In this document: positions 1-6,426 of the stretch, piece after piece | Numbering within the stretch: the first letter of the stretch is position 1 | Layout of the letters: every line of letters starts with the position of its first letter | Source of the DNA: Verrucomicrobia subdivision 3 bacterium UBA7542 | GTDB taxonomy: Bacteria > Verrucomicrobiota > Verrucomicrobiia > Limisphaerales > UBA11358 | NCBI GenBank assembly: GCA_002479245.1 | Contig: DLMG01000066.1 | Coordinates: 1 to 8,302, forward strand | Length of the DNA stretch: 8,302 nucleotides | Direction of reading: 5' to 3' | Program-made: the position numbers and the translations under genes | The notes under the pieces: model-generated | Databases searched by the model: none | What the model was told of the DNA's origin: nothing | Seen by the model: only the letters and a program-made list of their open reading frames with translations

Positions 1-412
1 TTTTCCCAGAGGCATATCAAACTGTGCCTAGGTTAATTGGAATTGCTATACCATTCCTATTTCGGTGTTCGGGCTAATATCTGCTTATACAATCCTGGGA
101 CATCTTGATTCACTTTCAGGCAGACAGGCCGGCTGGCGGAATAGCGTTTTCAAGCCCGGCACGCAATGGCCATGGTTTGCTTTTCCGGAGTTCCGAATCA
201 GATTGAAAGTTGACTTCGTGCAATGCCGGGCTAAAGTTTCACTGTCTGTCGAGTCGCGCGCGTTACCGAAGAGCGCAAGCAACGCCGGCCGGCTGGCCTG
301 CCTTGCCGCAGATTTGTGAGGAAAGCGGATCGCCGGCTCAAGTTTGTGGTAAAGAAATTAAAGTGCCATGTTGCGAGCAGTACGCCACTGAATTAACAGG
401 AATGGTCGTCAT
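1..412. other. Leader region without a recognisable gene
   Basis: No open frame here resembles a protein; the short frames at 65-319 and 85-282 overlap on opposite strands and have no family-like content. Visible items are a weak sigma70-like promoter candidate near 210-237, a 9-bp inverted repeat (153-161 and 224-232), and two GGCCGGCTGG-containing stretches (about 129-138 and 287-298). The last 15 bases hold the ribosome binding site of the regulator that starts at 413. The end of any preceding gene lies outside the window. Confidence 0.6.
210..237 (+). promoter_or_regulatory. Candidate sigma70-type promoter for the response regulator
   Basis: TTGACT (210-215) matches five of six bases of the -35 consensus. 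After a 16-base spacer comes TAAAGT (232-237), which matches four of six bases of the -10 consensus. It lies on the coding strand about 175 bases before the regulator start. The right arm of an inverted repeat (AGCCCGGCA at 153-161, TGCCGGGCT at 224-232) ends at the first base of the -10 box, which could suit an operator. This is pattern matching only, and chance matches of this quality are common. Confidence 0.25.
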
Positions 413-1117
413 ATGAAATCTCGTGTCAAACCAATGGCGAAAAATTTGAAGGCTCAGCCCCCCGGCTCCCGCCGAAAGATATTCATCGTCGAGGATCACC
501 CGGTTTTTCGCGAAGGGCTGGTGCAAATCATAAGCGGTGAGAAAGACTTGAGTGTGTGCGGCGAAGCGGGTGACGCAGAACACGCGTTCCAAGCCATTGC
601 CCGTCTCAAACCGGACCTGGTGTTGGTGGATATTACGTTGCCGGGAAAGAGCGGCCTGGAATTAATCAAAGAGCTTCGATCGCGGAACCGCAAAGTCAGG
701 ATTTTGGTTGTGTCCATGCACGACGAAGCGCTTTACGTCGACCGAGTACTGCGGGCCGGAGGGGACGGCTACATCATGAAACAGGTGGATCCGGAAGAGA
801 TCGTCCACGCCATTCGCGATGTGCTGGGCGGGCATATCTACGTGAGCGAAGAAGTTTTGGCCAGCACGGCGAAAGTTTCACTGAAACGTATTTCCGAGCC
901 GGAAACGCGACCGCTTGATCAACTCACCGATCTGGAACTCAATATCCTGGAATTGCTCGGCCGGGGGAAAAACAGCCAGGAAATTGCCCGTCAACTCCAT
1001 TTCGATGTCCGTAAGATCATTGCTCATTGCGCGCAGATGAGGAGACAATTAAGGCTGAAGAGCGACAATGCGCTCGTCCGCTTCGCGGCCTTTTGGGTGG
1101 AAGATGGTGTTTCATAA
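413..1117 (+). CDS. NarL/FixJ-family response regulator (REC + LuxR-type HTH)
   Basis: A cytoplasmic two-component response regulator of 234 residues, expected to bind DNA once phosphorylated. The receiver domain (about residues 22-138) has the acidic pair E27-D28, phospho-acceptor D73 in LVLVD, the switch residue S101 and the conserved K123. The C-terminal part (about 170-228) aligns with the LuxR/GerE four-helix HTH: LTDLELNILELLGRGKNSQEIA. The recognition-helix stretch (about 197-213) departs from the usual S-x-x-T-V-x-x-H pattern, reading FDVRKIIAHCAQMRRQL, so target choice or DNA binding may be altered. The ATG at 413 is chosen because AGGA (398-401) precedes it by 11 bases; an internal ATG at 434 is a weaker alternative. 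The 20 residues before the receiver are basic and probably disordered. It converges with the hybrid kinase ending at 1191, whose HisKA_3 class normally phosphorylates this regulator type. Partnership is inferred from position and family. Confidence 0.93.
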   Translation: MKSRVKPMAKNLKAQPPGSRRKIFIVEDHPVFREGLVQIISGEKDLSVCGEAGDAEHAFQAIARLKPDLVLVDITLPGKSGLELIKELRSRNRKVRILVVSMHDEALYVDRVLRAGGDGYIMKQVDPEEIVHAIRDVLGGHIYVSEEVLASTAKVSLKRISEPETRPLDQLTDLELNILELLGRGKNSQEIARQLHFDVRKIIAHCAQMRRQLRLKSDNALVRFAAFWVEDGVS

Positions 1118-1190
1118 ACCGGCGGTTCCGGTTCGCAATGGCCGGCGGGCAGCAGGAGCGCCACGCCACTTCGTGTTGAGCCACCGCCCA
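1118..1190. other. Convergent intergenic spacer with weak hairpins
   Basis: This 73-base gap separates the two convergent stop codons. It contains AACCGG-CGGTT-CCGGTT (1117-1133, 6-bp stem, 5-base loop), and CCGCCC (1184-1189) can pair with GGGCGG (1200-1205) across the kinase stop. Neither hairpin is followed by a T tract on either strand, so an intrinsic bidirectional terminator is possible but not demonstrated. Confidence 0.3.
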
Positions 1191-4100
1191 TCAACCGGCG
1201 GGCGGACAGGGAATGCGGACGCTGATGGTCGTTCCTTTTTTTGGCGTTGACAGCACCTCGCAGGTTCCGCCCGAAGACAAAGCCCGCTCGCGCATATTCG
1301 TCAGACCGATCCCACGCCACTTTCCCTTGCCCGCCCTGGATCGCCGCGGAGCGAACCCGCGCCCGTCATCCTGGATTCTTAAGACGACGGAGTCGCCCTG
1401 GAATGAGAGTCGCAGCCGGATCGTTCTGGCCTGGGCATGTTTCTCGACGTTGGTGAGGGCCTCCTGCACGATCCGAAAGAGATTCAGCTCAACCGCCGGT
1501 GGCAGGCGCTGGCCAAGGGGGGCGATGATGCATTTCACCGTCAGATTCGTTCGTGCCTGAATCTCCTTGCAGAAATTGCGGCAAGCCGAGGCCAACCCGA
1601 GCTCGTCCAGGTCGCTGGGGCGGAGGTTGTGTGCGATGCGGCGGTTTTCTTCCAGAGCCTGGACAAGCAAATTGTCGCAGCGTGCCAGAATCTCCCTGGC
1701 CGCCGGGTTCAGTGTCCCAACATGGCTTTCCACCTTGCGGAGCCTCATCTTGACGGAAGCAATGACCTGATTCACTCCGTCATGCATTTCGCGGGCCACG
1801 CGCAGGCGCTCGGTTTCCTGTGCCTCAATGATGCGCCAGGGCAACTGTCGCAATTCCTCTCCGACCCGCTTGCGCTCAGTGATATCCTGAATGACGCTCA
1901 CCCAGCTCACCAACCGACCCACTTCATTCCTGATGGGCATCATACTATGTTCGGTTGGGAACACGGTTCCATCCTTGCGCCTCATCTTGAACTCGAAGTC
2001 GCTCAGGAACCCTTTGTGTTCGACCGCGGAATGCAGATGGCTGGCAAACTGTTCCGCCATTGCTTCATTCGCATGCAAGGAGGCGGTTGTCCGCCCAATC
2101 ACTTCGTCGCGGGTGTAACCAAATATTTGGGTCGTCGCTGGATTGCATTCCTCGATGACCATCGTATCGGCATGAACAATCAAGACCGCCGAGCGAAGGC
2201 TGTGGAGCGTCTTCTCCAGCAGTCGGCGATTGGCTCGCAACGATTGTTCCGCCCGGATCCGGGCTATGGCGCCGGCGGCTTGAGCGGCAATCACCTCCAG
2301 CGCCTGGCATGACTTGGCGGGTATCTCCCCACGAACATGGGAACCCACACCGAGCACCGCAACCACTTCTCCGCTATGTTGGACCGGGAGGACATCCATG
2401 GCCAGCAGACTTTCACGCTTGAGTTGCTGTACAATACCGGTCAACGGTCCACCGGGCGGGCGGGAGCTGGCCCGGCCCGTGCCGTCTGGGCGCGCTGGCA
2501 CCGGGTCTGCGGCAAAATGCGAGGCGCGTTTGGCAAAGTCGGCTGAAAACCCCCGGTGCACTATGAGATCCAGCGCCCCGGTTTCCGGGTCCACCAAAAA
2601 TACCCCGCCACAGTCAATGCCTTCGCTCTGGAGGGCGATCTCCAGCAACTGCACCGCCGTGGCGTTCAAACCGATGCTCGAACTCAGATAGGTGCCAAAG
2701 TCACGCTGGGTCTGGAGCCACCTTTCGGCCCACTTGCGCTCGGTGATGTCCTGCGACACTCCCATCAACCCAATCACCTGGCCGTCCGGATTCACGATCT
2801 TTGAAGTGCTCAGAAAAATCGGGAAATCCGTCCCGTCTTTCCGGCGGTCCAGCACCTCGCCACGCCAGCTGTCAAGGTGGCTTTGCTCCAGAATCTCCGA
2901 CATCAGCACCGGGGGATTGTCATTGTTCGGGGAAATGAGCATGTGGGGGGTCTTTCCCAAAATCTCCCCCCTCGTGTAACCGAAGGCCTCCAAAAAGGCG
3001 CGGTTCACAAATGTGAACCGATCCTCCATGTCCGTAATGCAAATCATTTCGACCGTGCTTTCGATGGCGTGAGCCAGCATCGCCACCTGTCCTTCTGCGC
3101 GCTTGCGCTCGGTGATGTCCTGGATGGTCCCCTCGATGTATTGAACGGCACCGCTGGCATCACGAACCGCGTGCGCGTTCAAGCTGACCCAGATTATGCT
3201 GCCGTCTTTGCGGTAATTGTTCTCTTCAAATCCTTGAATCGCCCCTTGTTCCAGCAGCAAACGTTTCATTTCCGCCCGTTTTTCGAGCGAGACATAAATC
3301 TGTTGCCCGACATCGGTCACGCTGGACATCATTTCCTGGGGCGATGGGTATCCGAACATCCGGGCCAAGGCCGGGTTGGCGATGAGAATACGGCCTTCCA
3401 GCGTCGTCCGAAAGATTCCTTCAGTTGCGTTCTCGAAGATGCTGCGGTACCGGGCCTCCGCATTCCGCAACGCTTCCTCCGTTTCCTTGCGCTGGGTAAT
3501 ATCGCGCATGAAAGCGAACACGCAGGGCTCCCGCAATTGGAGAAACGTCGCGATGACTTCCACCTCGATGATCCGTCCATCTTTGCAACGGTGGCGAGTC
3601 TCGAAACGGTCACTCCCGGATTGGCTAATGCGTTGTGCGTGTTGGACGACCAGTTCCGAAGAAGGCTCGTTGACCTCCACGTCGCTGGCACGCATGGACA
3701 ATAGTTCCTCGCGGGAATAACCGCTCATGCGGCAGTAGGCCTCGTTCACGTCCACGAGATTCCCTTCAAGATCAATCATCCAGAAACCCTCCATCGCGGC
3801 GCCAATGATTTTTTGACTCAGTTCCTCGCGTTCCTTGAGCGCCTCCTTAATTCGCTTCTGCTCGGTGAGATCGCGGGAAATCCCCATCACGGATAGGACT
3901 TCCCCCCCCGGATTTCGCAACGGCACCAGGCGGGTCTCAACCCATTTCTCGGTCCCGCGGAACGGCTGGCCTTGCTCCGTGCGCGTGGACTCTCCCGTTT
4001 CGAAGACCCGTTGCACAACTTCTTGCTGTTGTCGAGCGATCTCCAGCGGGAAAAACTCGGTCTGCGGGTGTCCCAACAACTCCGTATCAGGCTTGCCCAG

Positions 4101-5345
4101 CCACTGGATGGCAACAGAATTCACATATTGAATGGCTGACTCTCGATCCAGGATGAAGATCGCGTCGGGAGAAGATTCAGCCAGACTGCGGTAGCGTTCT
4201 TGACTTTGCCGGAGCGCTTCTTCCGCCTGTTTGTGCCCGGTAATATCGGTGCTGATACTCACGACATGTGGGGGCTGGCCGTGGTGCCCGCGCACCAATG
4301 TCCATCTGCTGTGAAGGATGATCGGCTTCCGGGCTTTGGTCACCGCCTGCACCTCGCCACTCCATTCGCCGGTTTGCAGCAGCATTTTCTGCGCTTCGGC
4401 AAATGTCGAAGGATCCGCAAAAAATAAATCAGTGGTGCGGCCCTTAACTTCGTCGGCAGTCCAACCCAATAGACGCTCGGCCCCTTTGTTGAAATGCTGA
4501 ACGTGCCCTTCCACATCGCGGATGATGATCGCGTCGTGTGCTTGATCGAGAATGTGCAGCAGTTCCCGGATCCTTGCTTCGGCCTGCCGCCGCGTAGTAA
4601 TGTCACGCGCCACAATCACGATCCCGCGGGATTGGCCGTCCACGTCTGTTGACACGACGGCACTTAATTCCACCGGGAAACGGCTGCCATTTTTCCTGAG
4701 CATCCTGTACTCGGCGTTTCTCATGACACCAGTTTCGAGCATGGTGGTTAGGTCCGCCTTCATGCGCTCATGCTCCTCCGGCGGCATCAAGTCGAAGGCA
4801 CTTTTTCCCAGCAACTCCTCCGGGCCTGCATAACCGAGCATTTCCACGGCCTGCCGGTTGGCCGAAGTCAGCCGGCCGTGAAGGTCAATCAGGCCAACGG
4901 CGTCGGGCAGGATTTCAACCAACCGCCGATAATGTTGCTCGCTGGCCCGCAGGGCGGCGGTGGTGTCGCGGAGACGCACGATCGTCCGAATCCGCGCCAG
5001 TAATTCTTCCGAGTCCAGAGGTTTGACCATGTAATCATCCGCACCAGATTCCAGGCCCTCGACCTTGTGGGCGGCGTTCGTAGCGCCGCCGGAAATCAGA
5101 ACGACAAAAACATCCCGCAGATCAGGGTCACTCTTGATTTGTTTGCAGACCTCCATTCCGTTGAGGTCAGGCAGCATGACATCCAGCAGGACCAGATCGG
5201 GGCGCTTTTCGCGTGCCAATTGAAGACCGTGCTGGCCAGTTGATGCCGTCAACACATCGTACCCGGCGGCGTTAAGGATTAGGGTAAAGACTCCTAGGAT
5301 TTCGGGTTCGTCATCCACCACGAGTATGCGAGTGGTCTGGTTCAT
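1191..5345 (-). CDS. Multi-PAS hybrid histidine kinase: REC-PAS(6)-GAF-PAS-HisKA_3-HATPase
   Basis: A 1384-residue sensor kinase with no membrane segment or signal peptide, so probably cytoplasmic. The N-terminal receiver (about 5-125) has D11-D12, phospho-acceptor D55 in LVLLD, S85 and K108. Six PAS/PAC units follow, their PAC ends marked by DIT or DLT at about 248, 367, 492, 615, 743 and 866. A GAF domain covers about 880-1033, and a seventh PAS ends with DITERKR at 1154-1160. The HisKA_3 helix carries the phospho-accepting H1188 in ERLRVAREMHDG. The HATPase has the N-box EALTNVEKHA (N1299), G1-box DDGRGF (1326-1331) and G2 segment GIGLTNMRERA (1345-1355). All catalytic boxes look intact. 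The ATG at 5345 is placed one short step before the receiver; no clear Shine-Dalgarno is seen upstream. The receiver at the front makes this an input-receiver hybrid that could be regulated by another kinase. It converges with the NarL-type regulator at 413-1117, its likely output. The signals sensed cannot be read from sequence. Confidence 0.95.
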   Translation of the reverse strand: MNQTTRILVVDDEPEILGVFTLILNAAGYDVLTASTGQHGLQLAREKRPDLVLLDVMLPDLNGMEVCKQIKSDPDLRDVFVVLISGGATNAAHKVEGLESGADDYMVKPLDSEELLARIRTIVRLRDTTAALRASEQHYRRLVEILPDAVGLIDLHGRLTSANRQAVEMLGYAGPEELLGKSAFDLMPPEEHERMKADLTTMLETGVMRNAEYRMLRKNGSRFPVELSAVVSTDVDGQSRGIVIVARDITTRRQAEARIRELLHILDQAHDAIIIRDVEGHVQHFNKGAERLLGWTADEVKGRTTDLFFADPSTFAEAQKMLLQTGEWSGEVQAVTKARKPIILHSRWTLVRGHHGQPPHVVSISTDITGHKQAEEALRQSQERYRSLAESSPDAIFILDRESAIQYVNSVAIQWLGKPDTELLGHPQTEFFPLEIARQQQEVVQRVFETGESTRTEQGQPFRGTEKWVETRLVPLRNPGGEVLSVMGISRDLTEQKRIKEALKEREELSQKIIGAAMEGFWMIDLEGNLVDVNEAYCRMSGYSREELLSMRASDVEVNEPSSELVVQHAQRISQSGSDRFETRHRCKDGRIIEVEVIATFLQLREPCVFAFMRDITQRKETEEALRNAEARYRSIFENATEGIFRTTLEGRILIANPALARMFGYPSPQEMMSSVTDVGQQIYVSLEKRAEMKRLLLEQGAIQGFEENNYRKDGSIIWVSLNAHAVRDASGAVQYIEGTIQDITERKRAEGQVAMLAHAIESTVEMICITDMEDRFTFVNRAFLEAFGYTRGEILGKTPHMLISPNNDNPPVLMSEILEQSHLDSWRGEVLDRRKDGTDFPIFLSTSKIVNPDGQVIGLMGVSQDITERKWAERWLQTQRDFGTYLSSSIGLNATAVQLLEIALQSEGIDCGGVFLVDPETGALDLIVHRGFSADFAKRASHFAADPVPARPDGTGRASSRPPGGPLTGIVQQLKRESLLAMDVLPVQHSGEVVAVLGVGSHVRGEIPAKSCQALEVIAAQAAGAIARIRAEQSLRANRRLLEKTLHSLRSAVLIVHADTMVIEECNPATTQIFGYTRDEVIGRTTASLHANEAMAEQFASHLHSAVEHKGFLSDFEFKMRRKDGTVFPTEHSMMPIRNEVGRLVSWVSVIQDITERKRVGEELRQLPWRIIEAQETERLRVAREMHDGVNQVIASVKMRLRKVESHVGTLNPAAREILARCDNLLVQALEENRRIAHNLRPSDLDELGLASACRNFCKEIQARTNLTVKCIIAPLGQRLPPAVELNLFRIVQEALTNVEKHAQARTIRLRLSFQGDSVVLRIQDDGRGFAPRRSRAGKGKWRGIGLTNMRERALSSGGTCEVLSTPKKGTTISVRIPCPPAG
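2733..3122 (-). repeat. Exact 21-bp repeats at PAC ends inside the kinase gene
   Basis: The 21 bases at 2733-2753 recur without mismatch at 3102-3122, 369 bases (123 codons) apart. A two-mismatch copy lies at 1869-1889. All encode the PAC terminal motif (QDITERK on the coding strand). They mark the module boundaries of the fifth, sixth and seventh PAS units and are consistent with growth of the gene by duplication of PAS modules. Confidence 0.8.
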
Positions 5346-5773
5346 ATCTGACGCTTGCTTGGTTCAAGCCACAAAATGTGTTCTAACGGGAGAGCTAATA
5401 CCGAAACGAACGCGAGAGCAAGAACAAACTGCCTGATTTTCAAACAGGGTGCTTCACCTCGTTCGAGGAATGGGGAGGTTGGAGTTGAGTTTCCCAGCAA
5501 TTGGAACGGAGCTTGGGACGGGAGGATCTCGCCACGTTAGGTTCGGTGGCGGCACCTGGGGCTTCGTCGTGCCTGGCCGATTCCTGGCCAATTTTCAGGT
5601 TCTCGGTCGGCTCGGTTCGGGAACGGCACGCCCGTTGTGGGCGTGATCCAAACAGCCCAGCACAGGTAAAGGGGGCCTGTACCTCACATGAAGGTTTCGC
5701 CTTCCTTCGTGGAGAGTCTGCCTGACGGTCTCGACCTCAGTGCTCGTTCAGATACCACCGGCATGGGTCACCG
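5346..5773. other. Upstream region of the kinase, no supported gene
   Basis: No frame here has recognisable protein content. A small frame at 5688-5792 (ATG to TGA, 34 codons) has no ribosome binding site close by and is not called. Visible structure includes an 11-bp tandem near-repeat (CCTGGCCGATT at 5572-5582, then CCTGGCCAATT at 5583-5593), a perfect 7-bp hairpin (CACGCCC-GTTGT-GGGCGTG, 5627-5645) and a 5-bp hairpin GAAGG-TTTCG-CCTTC (5690-5704). The kinase promoter should lie in the first hundred bases or so, on the minus strand, but I see no good -35/-10 pair. Confidence 0.5.
5627..5645. other. Perfect 7-bp stem hairpin of unknown role
   Basis: CACGCCC (5627-5633) is followed by the loop GTTGT and by GGGCGTG (5639-5645). 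It is not followed by a T tract, so it is not a typical terminator. It could belong to a structured RNA or a decayed repeat; I match no known RNA family. Confidence 0.35.
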
Positions 5774-6060
5774 GCCAATCAGCGGTCACTGATCCCAGAC
5801 GGCCAGCCGGTGATTCTCGAAATTGTCGTGACTGAAATGAAATCACCAGACAAGCAATCTCAAGAGGTCAAGGAGTGTTTAGGCTCTTTTTTCATTTGCG
5901 TATCGTATCGTCAGACGGTTCATTATGCAAACGAAATATACGAGCCAATGAGGGCAAAATCACAAATATGCAAAGCGGTCCCTCACCACATTGCCCGCCA
6001 ACCAGCGATCACTCATCTCTGACGGACAGCCGGTGGTTCTAGGAATTGTCGTCACGGAAA
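5774..6060 (+). repeat. Imperfect 64-bp direct repeat pair carrying a coding relic
   Basis: Copy 1 is 5774-5837 and copy 2 is 5997-6060; they match at 53 of 64 bases without gaps. Read from the first base, both give the peptide A-N-Q-R-S-L-I, then P or S, D-G-Q-P-V, then I or V, L, then E or G, I-V-V-T-E. Eight of the eleven differences are at third codon positions, and seven codons change silently. This is the pattern of a protein-coding sequence under selection before the copies ended up here. Copy 1 sits in frame with the open stretch 5726-6022; copy 2 is in a different frame and stops at 6072-6074. I do not recognise the peptide. The 159 bases between the copies are distinctly AT-richer than their flanks. 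Confidence 0.7.
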
Positions 6061-6118
6061 ACTTCCACGTTTAAGGGCGCAGGGCCTTGGCGCGACTAGA
6101 AGGCACGCTGGGGGGGCG

Positions 6119-6295
6119 TACACTGGCTATCGTAACGGCCACAACTATTCCACCCGGCGCCTGGGCATGCCTCTTGAACTGGCCGCCGCTCTGAAGGTCG
6201 CCCCCTTGGCCGAAACACGAAAACTGGAGCGCGAATTGAAACGAAAGAAAAACCCGCGCCTCGCACTCTTCCTGTTGAAACAACGCCGGCAGTAA
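6119..6295 (+). pseudogene. C-terminal fragment of an unrecognised basic protein
   Basis: An open frame without a credible start ends at TAA (6293-6295). The last 59 codons have protein-like composition: an N-terminal part rich in Tyr, Asn and Gly (YTGYRNGHNYSTRRLGMP), an Ala/Leu-rich helix-like part, and a strongly basic tail (KLERELKRKKNPRLALFLL, then KQRRQ). The frame stays open back to 6023, just after a TGA at 6020-6022. There is no ATG before the internal Met of LGMP, and no ribosome binding site. The basic tail would suit a nucleic-acid-binding protein such as a transposase or integrase remnant, but I cannot assign a family. It directly follows the second copy of the 64-bp coding repeat and precedes the tRNA-derived palindrome element, so the interval looks like insertion debris. 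Confidence 0.4.
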
Positions 6296-6308
6296 CTCTC
6301 CATTTTGA

Positions 6309-6387
6309 GCAGCCCCGAAAGCTTTCGGGGCTGGTGGGCCCGCTCGGATTTGAACCGAGGACCAACCCCGAACGCATTCGGGGCTGC
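6309..6387. repeat. Composite palindrome element enclosing a tRNA 3' end
   Basis: The outer arms GCAGCCCCGAA (6309-6319) and TTCGGGGCTGC (6377-6387) are perfect 11-bp inverted repeats. Nested inside the left side is a perfect 22-bp palindrome (6311-6332: AGCCCCGAAAG followed by its exact complement). The right side is a hairpin with a 7-bp stem and 4-base loop (CCCCGAA-CGCA-TTCGGGG, 6366-6383). Between them lies the tRNA fragment at 6332-6365. On the minus strand the right hairpin starts about 40 bases after the nuclease stop codon and could form in its transcript, but there is no T tract to make a standard terminator. Confidence 0.75.
6332..6365 (-). pseudogene. tRNA 3'-terminal fragment (variable loop, T arm, acceptor strand, CCA)
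   Basis: On the minus strand this reads TTGGTC, then the T arm CTCGG-TTCAAAT-CCGAG with a perfect 5-bp stem and 7-base loop carrying the TTC motif. It continues with the 7-base acceptor strand CGGGCCC, discriminator A and an encoded CCA. An intact tRNA would need GGGCCCG at its 5' end about 40-45 bases upstream; that sequence is absent, and no D arm is present. The place of the anticodon arm is taken by a 7-bp stem with a 4-base loop, which cannot be a normal anticodon loop. The TTGGTC variable region resembles that of some tRNA-Ile(CAT) genes, a tentative origin only. It cannot be a working tRNA as read here. Confidence 0.75.
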
Positions 6388-6426
6388 TGCGCGTAGCGAC
6401 AGCGAAGGCGGGCAAACCGGATTAAC

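Noticed and set aside
1437..2312. Long plus-strand open frame (291 codons) antisense to the kinase
   Set aside because: It lies wholly opposite the HisKA_3/seventh-PAS/GAF coding region, whose domain motifs are unmistakable, and its product has no family-like features.
2877..3704. Plus-strand open frame (275 codons) antisense to the kinase
   Set aside because: It is the complement of PAS-coding sequence with GC-biased third positions, and nothing in it supports a second gene.
5688..5792. Small plus-strand gene of 34 codons
   Set aside because: No ribosome binding site at a usable distance, it runs into repeat copy 1 in a different frame, and there is no recognisable product.
5875..5895. Intrinsic terminator at the T tract near 5885-5892
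   Set aside because: No GC-rich stem directly precedes the T tract.
6332..6425. Complete tRNA gene on the minus strand
   Set aside because: No 5' acceptor strand GGGCCCG, no D arm, and a 4-base loop in place of the anticodon loop.
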